Positions 51,526 through 59,800 of a stretch of 64,000 bases of DNA are shown here, piece after piece. Origin of the DNA: CAVSUZ01 sp963791885 (lineage in GTDB: Bacteria > Pseudomonadota > Alphaproteobacteria > Acetobacterales > Acetobacteraceae); assembly GCA_963791885.1 (NCBI GenBank), contig CAWBUL010000004.1, positions 496,001 to 560,000 of the forward strand, read 5' to 3'. The translations under genes and the position numbers were made by a program. Position 1 is the first letter of the stretch. Each line of letters begins with the position of its first letter. The notes under the pieces are model-generated. The model made no database searches. It was not told the origin of the DNA and saw nothing but the letters and a program-made list of their open reading frames with translations.

Positions 51526-51582
51526 GAGCAGATCGCGCTTGACCGGAACCGCCTGCGGTTCCAGCAGCGCGTGAATCTGCTC
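51526..51582. repeat. single dispersed copy of the palindromic repeat unit
   Basis: Shares GAGCAGATCGCGCTTGAC at its start and GCGCGTGAATCTGCTC at its end with the 66-bp units at 53029-53952. The inner hairpin is GGAACCGC/GCGGTTCC, a perfect pair here, whereas the array units have GGAACC/GGTTCC. It lies between the starts/ends of the D-aminopeptidase and aminotransferase genes. Confidence 0.85.
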
Positions 51583-51597
51583 GCAAAACAAGGTTGC

Positions 51598-51638
51598 GGA
51601 GCGGTTTGCGCGTGACACAGTCAGGCGCAAACCGCTCC
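51598..51638 (-). terminator. terminator of the class III aminotransferase gene
   Basis: A perfect 14-bp stem (51598-51611 with 51625-51638) around a 13-base loop, eight bases past the aminotransferase stop codon. On the minus strand a CCTTGTTTTGCG sequence follows, moderately T-rich. Confidence 0.75.
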
Positions 51639-51646
51639 AGCGGAAA

Positions 51647-52993
51647 TCAGGCAACGGCAGTGATGGCGTCGCCGATGATCTGCACGATGCGGTCGAGCGT
51701 CGCCTCCGGCGTGCTGAGCGGCGGAGCCGTCATCAGCGTGTCGCTGGAGACGATGCCGCCCATCGTGCCGCCGCCGCGCTGGCGGACGATGAGGCCATTC
51801 TCCATGCAATGATTGATGATCTTGGCGCCGAGGCCCTTGGCTTCATGCGTGAGCTCGACGGCGCACATCATGCCGAGGCCGCGGACATCGCCCACGATAT
51901 GATGGGAACGCAGGGTTTCCAGTCCGGCGAGGAATTTGCGGCCCATGACGGCGGCACGCTCCGGCAGGTTTTCCTTCTCCATCAGGTCGAGATTGGCCTG
52001 TCCGACCGCGCAGCAGGTGGGATGCCCCGAATAGGTGGCAGCGTGCATGTAGCGCTCGTCCATCGGCGCGTCTTCCAGCACGCGGAAGACCTTCTCCGAC
52101 AGGATGTTGCCGCCCAGCGGCAGGGCGCCGCTGGTGACGCCCTTGGCGAAGGAAACGATGTCCGGCTCGACGCCCCAGTGCCCGAGCGCGAACCAGCGGC
52201 CGGTGCGCCCGAAGCCGGTGATCACCTCATCGGCGATCAGCAGGATGTCGTGGCGGTCGCAGATTTCGCGCAGACGGGGGAAGTAGGTGGGCGGCGGGAC
52301 AATGACCCCGCCGGCGCCCTGCACCGGCTCGGCAATGATGGCGGCGATGGTGTCGGCGCCATGCTCCTCGACCATCTTCTCAACCGCGTCGGCAGCCTCG
52401 ATGCCGGCGTCGCCGTTGCCCGTCCAACGATAGGCATAGGGCGGCGGCACCTGGATGAAGTTCGGCATCAGCGGGCCGAACATCTTGGCGTAGCCGGGCA
52501 GTTGCGTGGCCGCCATCGCGGCCATGGTCACGCCGTGATAGCCGAAATAGCGCGAGAGGATCTTGACCTTGTTCTGCTTGCCCTTCCGCTGCCAGTAGTA
52601 ACGGGCAGTCTTGAACGCGCTTTCATTCGATTCCGCGCCACCGGTGGTGAAGTAGACTGCGGCGGAACTGGGATAAGCCAGGCCGACGATCCGGTCCGCG
52701 AGGCGGATGGCCGGTTCGTTGGAGAAGCCGGCATAGGCCGAGGCGTAAGCTAGGCGCTCCATCTGGCGCGCCGCAGCATCAGCCAGTTCCTTGCGGCCGT
52801 GACCCGCGTTGACGTTCCACAGCGCCGACATGCCGTCGATGTATTCCTTGCCGTCGGCGGTGCGCAGGATGGCGTTCTTGCCCTCAACGAAGATGCGGGC
52901 GGCGGTGTGCTCATTCGGATGATGCAGGGGATGGACCAGGCGCCGCCGATCGAGATCCAGCAGAATCTCGGCGGTCGATGTCATCTCATCCAT
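51647..52993 (-). CDS. class III omega-aminotransferase
   Basis: A 448-residue PLP enzyme. Key motifs: LWNVNAGHGRKELADAAARQ, YFTTGGAESNESAFKTARYY, FGYHGVTMAAMAAT, AEPVQGAGGVIVPPP, LIADEVITGFGRTGRWFAL and SFAKGVTSGALPLGG with the PLP Lys, then AATYSGHPTCCAVG. It resembles aminotransferases acting on taurine, beta-alanine, putrescine or other omega-amines with pyruvate; the substrate is not determinable. It is divergent from the alcohol dehydrogenase gene, with the tandem array between them. Confidence 0.92.
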   Translation of the reverse strand: MDEMTSTAEILLDLDRRRLVHPLHHPNEHTAARIFVEGKNAILRTADGKEYIDGMSALWNVNAGHGRKELADAAARQMERLAYASAYAGFSNEPAIRLADRIVGLAYPSSAAVYFTTGGAESNESAFKTARYYWQRKGKQNKVKILSRYFGYHGVTMAAMAATQLPGYAKMFGPLMPNFIQVPPPYAYRWTGNGDAGIEAADAVEKMVEEHGADTIAAIIAEPVQGAGGVIVPPPTYFPRLREICDRHDILLIADEVITGFGRTGRWFALGHWGVEPDIVSFAKGVTSGALPLGGNILSEKVFRVLEDAPMDERYMHAATYSGHPTCCAVGQANLDLMEKENLPERAAVMGRKFLAGLETLRSHHIVGDVRGLGMMCAVELTHEAKGLGAKIINHCMENGLIVRQRGGGTMGGIVSSDTLMTAPPLSTPEATLDRIVQIIGDAITAVA

Positions 52994-53028
52994 AGCTCAC
53001 TCCGTGATATTGATCGGGTCGCACCCTA

Positions 53029-53952
53029 GAGCAGATCGCGCTTGACTGGAACCGCTCGGGGTTCCGGGAGCGCGTGAATTTGCTCGCAGCAAGGGAGCAG
53101 ATCGCGCTTGACTGGAACCGCTCGGGGTTCCGGGAGCGCGTGAATCTGCTCGCAGCAAGGGAGCAGATCGCGCTTGACTGGAACCGCTCGGGGTTCCGGG
53201 AGCGCGTGAATCTGCTCGCAGCAAGGGAGCAGATCGCGCTTGACTGGAACCGCTCGGGGTTCCGGGAGCGCGTGAATCTGCTCGCAGCAAGGGAGCAGAT
53301 CGCGCTTGACTGGAACCGCTCGGGGTTCCGGGAGCGCGTGAATCTGCTCGCAGCAAGGGAGCAGATCGCGCTTGACTGGAACCGCTCGGGGTTCCGGGAG
53401 CGCGTGAATCTGCTCGCAGCAAGGGAGCAGATCGCGCTTGACTGGAACCGCTCGGGGTTCCGGGAGCGCGTGAATCTGCTCGCAGCAAGGGAGCAGATCG
53501 CGCTTGACTGGAACCGCTCGGGGTTCCGGGAGCGCGTGAATTTGCTCGCAGCAAGGGAGCAGATCGCGCTTGACTGGAACCGCTCGGGGTTCCGGGAGCG
53601 CGTGAATCTGCTCGCAGCAAGGGAGCAGATCGCGCTTGACTGGAACCGCTCGGGGTTCCGGGAGCGCGTGAATCTGCTCGCAGCAAGGGAGCAGATCGCG
53701 CTTGACTGGAACCGCTCGGGGTTCCGGGAGCGCGTGAATCTGCTCGCAGCAAGGGAGCAGATCGCGCTTGACTGGAACCGCTCGGGGTTCCGGGAGCGCG
53801 TGAATTTGCTCGCAGCAAGGGAGCAGATCGCGCTTGACTGGAACCGCTCGGGGTTCCGGGAGCGCGTGAATCTGCTCGCAGCAAGGGAGCAGATCGCGCT
53901 TGACTGAAACCGCTCGCAGTTCCAGGACCGCATGAATCTGCTCGCAAAACGG
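53029..53952. repeat. tandem array, 14 copies of a 66-bp palindromic unit
   Basis: Fourteen head-to-tail units of exactly 66 bp, from GAGCAGATCGCG at 53029 to 53952. Units 1-13 are nearly identical; the only variation seen is GAATTTGCTC instead of GAATCTGCTC in units 1, 8 and 12. The last unit (53887-53952) has diverged and ends in CTCGCAAAACGG like the single copy at 51526. Each unit is an imperfect palindrome with an outer pair GAGCAGAT/ATCTGCTC, a CGCGCT/AGCGCG pair and an inner GGAACC/GGTTCC pair. Because 66 is a multiple of 3, several frames stay open on both strands, but these are not genes. Confidence 0.97.
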
Positions 53953-53996
53953 CTCTCGTGAGAAGCGGAGCGCTTCTCAAGGTGAAGGGGGAAACC

Positions 53997-55088
53997 ATGA
54001 AGGCCGCCGTTCTGACCGAAGCGAACACGCCGCTTTCCATCGAGAACGTGGAGATCGAAAAGCCGAAGCGGCGGGAGGTGCTGCTGCGTACGGCATTCGC
54101 CGGGCTCTGCCACTCCGATCTCCATTTTATCGAAGGGCTGTATTCGTACTTTCCATTGCCCGTGGTGCTTGGGCACGAAGCTGCGGGCGTGGTGGAAGCG
54201 GTGGGCGAGGACGTGACGTATGTGAAGCCGGGCGATCACGTCATCACCTGTCTTTCGGTGTTCTGCGGCGAATGTCCGCAATGCATGACGGGCCATCCCA
54301 ACCTGTGTGAGAACACCGAAGTGAAGCTCATGCCCGGCGCCGCACGCCGGCTGCGCTGGAAGGGCGAGGTGTTGAACCAGGCGTTCAATCTCTCGGCCTT
54401 CGCCGAGCAGATGCTGGTGCACGAGCATGCGGTGGTGAAGATTGGCGACGACATTCCGATGGATCGCGCAGCGCTGGTGGGCTGCGGCGTGATGACAGGG
54501 GTGGGAGCCGTCTTCCATGCGGCGAAAGTGGAACCCGGCAGTACGGTCGCGGTGATCGGCTGCGGCGGTATCGGGTTGTCGGCGGTGAACGGTGCGGCAC
54601 TGGCCGGCGCCGCACGGATCATTGCAATCGATACCGTGCCGTCGAAGCTGGAACTTGCGAAGAAGATGGGCGCGACCGACACGATCAACGCGTCCAATGC
54701 TGATCCGGTCGAGGCGGTGCGGGAGATGACGGGCGGCGGGGTGGCCTATTCCTTCGAGGCGATCGGCACCAAAGCGACCGCAGAGCAGTCGTTCGCGATG
54801 CTGCGGCCGGGTGGGACGGCGACGATCATCGGCATGATCCCGTTCGGCACGAAGATCGAGTTGCACGGGGCGGATTTCCTGCGGGACCGGAAAATCCAGG
54901 GCACATCAATGGGCGGCAATCGCTTCCGGGTGGATATGCCGCGGCTGCTGGATCTCTGGGCGCAGGGGCGGTTGAAGCTCGACCACCTGATTTCCGGCCG
55001 TATCCAGTTGGCCGATATCAACGAGGGGTTTGCGAAACTAAAGTCCGGCGCGCCGGTGCGGCAGTTGATCGACTTCGGAGCCGCGTAA
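53997..55088 (+). CDS. zinc-dependent alcohol dehydrogenase (class III-like MDR)
   Basis: A 363-residue enzyme; the ATG at 53997 has AAGGGGG upstream. Catalytic zinc ligands are GLCHSDLHF (Cys) and LGHEAAGVVEAVG (His). The structural zinc loop is CGECPQCMTGHPNLC (four Cys). The NAD fold is VAVIGCGGIGLSAVNGAALAG and the C-terminus is complete. It resembles actinobacterial-type and alphaproteobacterial alcohol/aldehyde dehydrogenases. The substrate is unknown. Its promoter lies within or beside the tandem array. Confidence 0.92.
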   Translation: MKAAVLTEANTPLSIENVEIEKPKRREVLLRTAFAGLCHSDLHFIEGLYSYFPLPVVLGHEAAGVVEAVGEDVTYVKPGDHVITCLSVFCGECPQCMTGHPNLCENTEVKLMPGAARRLRWKGEVLNQAFNLSAFAEQMLVHEHAVVKIGDDIPMDRAALVGCGVMTGVGAVFHAAKVEPGSTVAVIGCGGIGLSAVNGAALAGAARIIAIDTVPSKLELAKKMGATDTINASNADPVEAVREMTGGGVAYSFEAIGTKATAEQSFAMLRPGGTATIIGMIPFGTKIELHGADFLRDRKIQGTSMGGNRFRVDMPRLLDLWAQGRLKLDHLISGRIQLADINEGFAKLKSGAPVRQLIDFGAA

Positions 55089-55097
55089 GCCGCCGGG

Positions 55098-55620
55098 TCA
55101 GAGCCGGCTGAGGGAGACCTCGGCCAGTCCTCGGCCAACAATTCCGAGCTTCTGAGCGGCAATCATCGAGAGATCGATGATGCGGTGGGTGGCAGACATG
55201 CGGTCAGTGACCACCACGTCCACTGAGCGACCGTCGGTCGCCGTGACGCGTAGCCGCGTGCCGAGCGGCAGCCATGGATGGGCAGCGGTGAATTTCTTCG
55301 GATCGTAACGCGTACCGCTGGAGGTCCGGCGCCCCTGGTAGAAGCGGCTGTAGTACCGAGGCGACGCCCTTTTCGAGCACCGTCGACTTTTCGTTGGAGG
55401 GTGCCGCTCTTGCGTGACCACATGAAAAGCTGAGCAAAGCCCCCGCGAGGATGCAGCCAATCAGTCTGGGCAACGGCACCAGTTGAGACAGACGAACCTT
55501 GAGTAAGGTTGGACTAGCGTTTGGGATGATGGGCGAAAATATGAGTAGCTTAGAGCGTTTCTGAATAGTAACTAACCCCAATTCTGACCATGCAGCGAGA
55601 AGCGGCTGATTTTTCGCCAT
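55098..55620 (-). pseudogene. rlpA: rlpA-like septal-ring lipoprotein gene with a frameshift
   Basis: One frame (possible ATG at 55620) encodes an export signal (LPRLIGCILAGALLSFSCGH, ARA-AP) and SNEKSTVLEKGVAS. The next frame encodes the double-psi barrel: YYSRFYQGRRTSSGTRYDPK, FTAAHPWLPLGTRLRVT, and VVVTDRM to the stop at 55098. Deleting one base near 55356 joins them (GVASYYSRFYQGRRT). RlpA-type proteins are lytic transglycosylases acting on denuded peptidoglycan at septa. The Asp and the HP/DR motif region are intact in the second frame, so the lesion may be technical. The true start codon is uncertain. Confidence 0.75.
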
Positions 55621-55949
55621 TCCTATCGCTCCGCTTTGTTCGTGTTACCCCCAGGCCGGGGCAAACTGACTGCAATCGACTGGAGATGCAACCCCGCCAG
55701 TATCGATTGATTGATCTTATCCTTCACGCGCGGCCCGGAACTGCCGCAAGTTGAACCGGGGCGGACGGAAAATAGTGTCTTTCTTCAGCGCGTTATTCAG
55801 ATGGCGAAGACACAGGCGCCAGTTGCGTCCAAGGCTTGATCGAGAGCGCCGAACCGTGTGATTTGATTGCTTATACGCCAGACTCATGAAGAAGCGTTTA
55901 ATCTTCGCCGGCTGCTGGCTCGCCGGCGAAGACCATTCAGGAGGTCCCG
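55621..55949. other. intergenic stretch with a hairpin before the methyltransferase
   Basis: About 330 bp with lower GC than the genes. It contains TTCGCCGGC and GCCGGCGAA as an inverted pair near 55905-55931, 20 bp upstream of the methyltransferase start, and an AGGAGG ribosome site at about 55938. No gene is supported here. Confidence 0.45.
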
Positions 55950-56909
55950 GTGGTTCCCGAGGAACAGGTGAGAATGGCCTACCGTCTCATCTTCGGCCGG
56001 GAGCCGGAGAACGAGAAAGTCGTCCGGGGTCTGGCTGAAGGCAGCCGTGATCTGCCAGATCTGCGGGGGCGCATGTTCTCGTCGCCCGAATTTGCGGCTC
56101 GGATAGGTGAACTCGCCGAGACATTGCGGGCCCATGCACCCCTGAACTGGCCGCCAATGCAAGTGGATCTCGCGGCGACCGAGCCGGATGTGGCGGCCAT
56201 GATGGAGCGCACGGCGGCGCTGTTCCGCGATTTGGGGCGCAGCGAACCCTACTGGTCAGTCGTCGCAGAGGATCGTTTCCGCTCAGACAGGATCGGGGAA
56301 ACCCTGGAGGAGTTTATCGCGAGCGGCCAGGGTGTCGTGCAGGACTTCGTCGCTGTTGCCGATCGGTGCGGCATTGACGTGGCAAGTCTTCGATCGTGCT
56401 GCGAGCTTGGGTGCGGCACAGGGCGCAGCACCCTGTGGCTGGCGGAGCTGTTCGGGCAGGTGTTGGGCTGCGACATCTCGCCCCAGCATCTGGACCTTGC
56501 AAAGAGTTTGTTCGACCAACGCCGAGTTGGGAATGTCAAGCTTCAGCTCATCAGCGGAATGAATTCGATTAAAAGATTGCCGCGCTACGATGCGTTTTTC
56601 TCCATTATTGTCCTGCAGCACAATGGGCCTCCCGTTATTGACTTCCTCTTGCGGGAGCTTCTCGGCAAGCTGAACCAGGGTGGGGTGGGGTATTTCCAGG
56701 TGCCCACCTACATTCTGCGCTACTCGTTCCGCACCGCCGATTATTTGCTCCAGGACGCGGTGAGTGGACGCCCTGAAATGCACGCGCTGCCGCAGGACAG
56801 GATGTTGGGCTTGATCGCAGAGTGCGGCTGCGAGTTGCTCGAAATTCGCGAAGACAATGCCGCGGGGGCGAACGCCATTTCAAACCGGCTCCTGGTGCGG
56901 AAGAAATAG
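55950..56909 (+). CDS. class I SAM-dependent methyltransferase with DUF4214-like N-terminus
   Basis: A 319-residue protein with a GTG start, supported by AGGAGG seven bases upstream. The N-terminus (QVRMAYRLIFGREPENEKVV to FSSPEFAARIG) resembles DUF4214, a short domain found in glycan-related and surface proteins. A methyltransferase domain follows at about 145-260: motif I CELGCGTGRSTLWLAE, motif II LGCDISPQHLDLA, and VLQHNGPPVIDFLLREL. DUF4214-methyltransferase pairs are often found in polysaccharide gene sets, but no glycosyltransferase is adjacent here, so the substrate is unknown. Confidence 0.85.
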   Translation: MVPEEQVRMAYRLIFGREPENEKVVRGLAEGSRDLPDLRGRMFSSPEFAARIGELAETLRAHAPLNWPPMQVDLAATEPDVAAMMERTAALFRDLGRSEPYWSVVAEDRFRSDRIGETLEEFIASGQGVVQDFVAVADRCGIDVASLRSCCELGCGTGRSTLWLAELFGQVLGCDISPQHLDLAKSLFDQRRVGNVKLQLISGMNSIKRLPRYDAFFSIIVLQHNGPPVIDFLLRELLGKLNQGGVGYFQVPTYILRYSFRTADYLLQDAVSGRPEMHALPQDRMLGLIAECGCELLEIREDNAAGANAISNRLLVRKK

Positions 56910-56926
56910 ACGAACGGAGACCTGGG

Positions 56927-57679
56927 ATGGACCTGCAACTCGCGGGCAAGACCGCGCTGGTGACCGGAGCGAGCATGGGGATCGGCCGGGCCATCGCCCG
57001 GGCGCTCGCAGCGGAGGGCGTGGGGGTGGCCGCCGTGGCGCGGCGCCGAGAGAAGCTGGCGACGTTAGCCGGCGAGATCGAACAAGCCGGCGGTCGCGCG
57101 CCCGTCCTGATCGTGCAGGATATCCTGGCGGAGGATGCGGCGCCCCGGCTGCGCGACGCAGCGCTCGAGGGGCTTGGTTCCGTCGAGATCCTGGTGAACT
57201 GCGCCGGCGGCAGCCGGCCGCTGCCGGTGGACGCACCCGAAGAGCGCTGGGCGGAGGCGATGACGCTCAATTTCACCCGCCAGCGCCAGATCACCCATGC
57301 CCTGCTCCCGCAGATGATCGAACGGGGCTGGGGCCGGATCATCAACATCACCGGCAAAAGCGAGCCCGAGGGGCTGAACGCCGCCTTTGCCGCGAAAGCG
57401 GCGATCCACGCCTGGGCCAAGGGCCTGTCCCGAGAGGTCGGAAAGCACGGGATCACGGTGAACTCGATCCCGCCCGGGCGGATCATGAGCGAGCAGATCC
57501 GCCGGAACTATCCCGAAGACCACCGCAAGCATTTCGCCGAAACGGAAATCCCCGTGAAGTATTGGGGCGAACCGGAGGACCTCGCGGTCCTGGCGGTATT
57601 CCTGGCCTCCCCGCTGGCGCGCTACATCACCGGCGCCGTGATTCCGGTGGATGGGGGACTGCGGCGCTACCAATTCTGA
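56927..57679 (+). CDS. short-chain dehydrogenase/reductase lacking the usual catalytic Tyr
   Basis: A 250-residue SDR; the ATG at 56927 follows GGAGA. The cofactor motif TGASMGIGRAIARAL, the NCAGG motif and the C-terminal ITGAVIPVDGGLRRY are standard. The active-site stretch reads ITGKSEPEGLNAAFAAKAAI: Lys is kept, but the residue four before it is Ala, not Tyr. Such members may use another residue or may have lost reductase activity. It lies 17 bp after the methyltransferase gene and may be co-transcribed. Confidence 0.85.
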   Translation: MDLQLAGKTALVTGASMGIGRAIARALAAEGVGVAAVARRREKLATLAGEIEQAGGRAPVLIVQDILAEDAAPRLRDAALEGLGSVEILVNCAGGSRPLPVDAPEERWAEAMTLNFTRQRQITHALLPQMIERGWGRIINITGKSEPEGLNAAFAAKAAIHAWAKGLSREVGKHGITVNSIPPGRIMSEQIRRNYPEDHRKHFAETEIPVKYWGEPEDLAVLAVFLASPLARYITGAVIPVDGGLRRYQF

Positions 57680-57691
57680 ACCGCACGCCGC

Positions 57692-59092
57692 TCAATTCAG
57701 GAACAGCTTGCCGGGATTCATGATCCCCTTCGGATCAATCGCCTGCTTGACGGACCGCATGACCGCGATCCCCTCCGCACCATGCTCCTGCAGGATGAAC
57801 GCCCGCTTGCCGATGCCGACCCCGTGTTCGCCGCTGCATGAACCGCCAAGCGCCAGGGCACGGGCAACGATCTTCTTATCCAGATCCCAGGCACGCTGAA
57901 GCCCATCGGGTTCCGGCGGGACCAGGATGACGGTGTGGAAGTTGCCGTCGCCGACATGCCCGACGATCGGCGCGGACAGGCCGGAGGCGGCAATATCCTC
58001 CTTGCAGCCGAGAATGGCTTCCGTCAGCCGCGAGATCGGCACGATGGCGTCAGTCGCCAGACCCTTGTGGCCCGGCTTCAGCGCGAGACAGGCCCAGAGC
58101 GCGTCATGCCGCGCCTGCCAAAGCTTCGCGCGATCGGCAGGATCGGTGGCCCAGCGGAAGCCGCTGGCCCCATACCCGACCGCGATCTCCTCGGCCTGTT
58201 TGGCCTGCTCGGCAACGCCCGTCTCGCTCCCGTGGAATTCGAAGAAGATGGTCGCCAGCGGCGCCAGGTCCGGCAGCTTCGAATAAGCAATGCAGGCCGC
58301 CATCTGCACCTCATCGAGCAGTTCCATCCGGGCCACCGGGATGCCACTTTGCAGGATGGTGATCACCGTCTCGACGGCGGAACGCAGGTCGGGGAACTGG
58401 CAGGTCGCGGCGGAGGTCGCTTCGGGGATGCCATGCAGGCGAAGCTGGATCTCGGTAATCAGCCCAAGCGTGCCCTCGGACCCGATGAACAGGTGCGTCA
58501 GGTCGTAGCCGGTCGCCGACTTCCGCACCCGCCCCCCGGTATGGACGATCTGGCCGTCCGGCAGGACAACCGTCAGGCCGGTGACGTTCTCCCGGATCGT
58601 GCCGTAGCGCACCGCATTGGTGCCCGATGCACGGGTGGCGCACATGCCGCCGATGGTGCAGTCGGCCGTGCCGGGGTCCACGGGGAAGAACAGACCCTGA
58701 TCGCGCAGGTGCTCGTTCAGCTGCTTGCGGGTCACGCCGGCTTCGATCCTGCAATCCATGTCCTCGGGCGAGACCTGGAGGATGCGGGTCATGCGCGACA
58801 TATCGACTGTAATGCCGCCGTTCACCGGGGTGACGTGACCTTCCAGCGAGGTGCCGGCGCCCCAGGGGACGACGGGCACGTTGGCGGCGCTGCACAGGCC
58901 GACAAGGCGGGCCGCTTCTTCCGTGGTTTCGACAAAGGCCACAGCGTCGGGCAGGTGCGGCGGCTGGGTGTCCTGGCCGTGCGAGTGGTGGTCGCGCACG
59001 GCGGCGTTGGTGGTGATGCGATCGCCGAGGAAGACCTTCGCCTGTTCGATGACCGTTCGCGCGTTCTCAGACACCGGTTGTCCTTTCTTCAA
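57692..59092 (-). CDS. FAD-linked D-lactate/glycolate dehydrogenase-type oxidase
   Basis: A 466-residue flavoenzyme of the GlcD/D-LDH (VAO) type. N-terminal FAD-binding motifs are PVVPWGAGTSLEGHVTP, GLFFPVDPGTADCTIGGMCA and FIGSEGTLGLITEIQLRL. The C-terminal cap has GHVGDGNFHTVILVP (metal-binding His) and SCSGEHGVGIGKR, ending NPGKLFLN. It oxidises D-2-hydroxy acids such as D-lactate and passes electrons to quinone or cytochrome. Full length; convergent with the SDR gene. Confidence 0.93.
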   Translation of the reverse strand: MKKGQPVSENARTVIEQAKVFLGDRITTNAAVRDHHSHGQDTQPPHLPDAVAFVETTEEAARLVGLCSAANVPVVPWGAGTSLEGHVTPVNGGITVDMSRMTRILQVSPEDMDCRIEAGVTRKQLNEHLRDQGLFFPVDPGTADCTIGGMCATRASGTNAVRYGTIRENVTGLTVVLPDGQIVHTGGRVRKSATGYDLTHLFIGSEGTLGLITEIQLRLHGIPEATSAATCQFPDLRSAVETVITILQSGIPVARMELLDEVQMAACIAYSKLPDLAPLATIFFEFHGSETGVAEQAKQAEEIAVGYGASGFRWATDPADRAKLWQARHDALWACLALKPGHKGLATDAIVPISRLTEAILGCKEDIAASGLSAPIVGHVGDGNFHTVILVPPEPDGLQRAWDLDKKIVARALALGGSCSGEHGVGIGKRAFILQEHGAEGIAVMRSVKQAIDPKGIMNPGKLFLN

Positions 59093-59143
59093 GCAGGCGT
59101 TTTAGCCGGTTCGTGTGGTGGGACAATCGGCCCGGTTGCCGTG

Positions 59144-59326
59144 ATGGCGACGCCAGCCGATATGGGCGGGATGGAGCAGATCAAGCCCTCCGAGCAGCCG
59201 AAACCGCCGACGAAGCCCGAGGACACGGCGAAGCCAAAGAAGCCAAAGGAGATCGGCGGGCCGCCCGGACCCGAACCAACACGCTACGGCGACTGGGAAG
59301 TAAAGGGGCGCTGTATCGACTTCTGA
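59144..59326 (+). CDS. DUF1674 protein (SDHAF4-like succinate dehydrogenase assembly factor)
   Basis: A 60-residue protein. After a proline/lysine-rich start, the C-terminus is the invariant DUF1674 end: PTRYGDWEVKGRCIDF. The eukaryotic relative SDHAF4 assists flavination or protection of SdhA; a similar role in Alphaproteobacteria is presumed. Its stop codon lies 4 bp from that of the convergent yggT gene. It is divergent from the D-LDH-type gene. Confidence 0.92.
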   Translation: MATPADMGGMEQIKPSEQPKPPTKPEDTAKPKKPKEIGGPPGPEPTRYGDWEVKGRCIDF

Positions 59327-59330
59327 TTCG

Positions 59331-59651
59331 TCAGAACACAAGCTGCTGCCAGGCGCCGTATTCGATAGCGCCATAGATCCGCGGCAGCGCGATCCCCTGA
59401 ATCACCTGGATCAGAATCACCGCGATCCAGGGGCTGATGTCGATACCGCCGAGATAGGGGATAAAGTTGCGGATGGGACGAAGCACCGGATCCGTAAGGC
59501 GGTAGAGGAAGTCGGAAATCGACCAAACAATGCGATTGCGGCTGTCGAGGATGCCGAACGCGATGAGAAGACTCATCACCGCGGAGATGATGATCGCCCA
59601 TTTGAAAATGCCCAGGGCGTAGTTCAGCAGCACGAAGATTAGAGTGACCAT
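59331..59651 (-). CDS. yggT: YggT family membrane protein
   Basis: A 106-residue inner-membrane protein from the ATG at 59651. It has an N-terminal transmembrane helix (FVLLNYALGIFKWAIIISAV), the conserved DFLYRLTDPVLRPIRNFIP loop, and a second membrane helix (ISPWIAVILIQVIQGIALP). The family has two such units in enterobacteria and one here. Function is unsettled; links to turgor/potassium tolerance and cell envelope have been reported. Confidence 0.92.
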   Translation of the reverse strand: MVTLIFVLLNYALGIFKWAIIISAVMSLLIAFGILDSRNRIVWSISDFLYRLTDPVLRPIRNFIPYLGGIDISPWIAVILIQVIQGIALPRIYGAIEYGAWQQLVF

Positions 59652-59800
59652 GTGTCTGTCCGGATCGGCGGCGGCGGAACCTACAGACGGGGTTAGGGCA
59701 ACGCAACTCGGCCGTTGACACCGTCCGAGCCACGCTTTAGGGCCGGCGTCGGGCCACGCCCCCCCACCGGGGCGCTTCTCTTCTGGAAGGGAGAGTGAAC

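Noticed and set aside
53029..53952. Possible CRISPR array
   Set aside because: Units are contiguous and identical throughout, without unique spacers, and no cas genes are present.
52986..54866. Very long open frames through the tandem array (626 and 347 codons on the minus strand, 277 on the plus strand)
   Set aside because: They exist because the 66-bp unit is a multiple of three and lacks stops in several frames; they run antisense through the alcohol dehydrogenase gene or have no ribosome site.
57935..59143. Long plus-strand frame joined to the DUF1674 gene
   Set aside because: Most of it is antisense to the D-lactate dehydrogenase-type gene; only the last 60 codons from 59144 match a known family.
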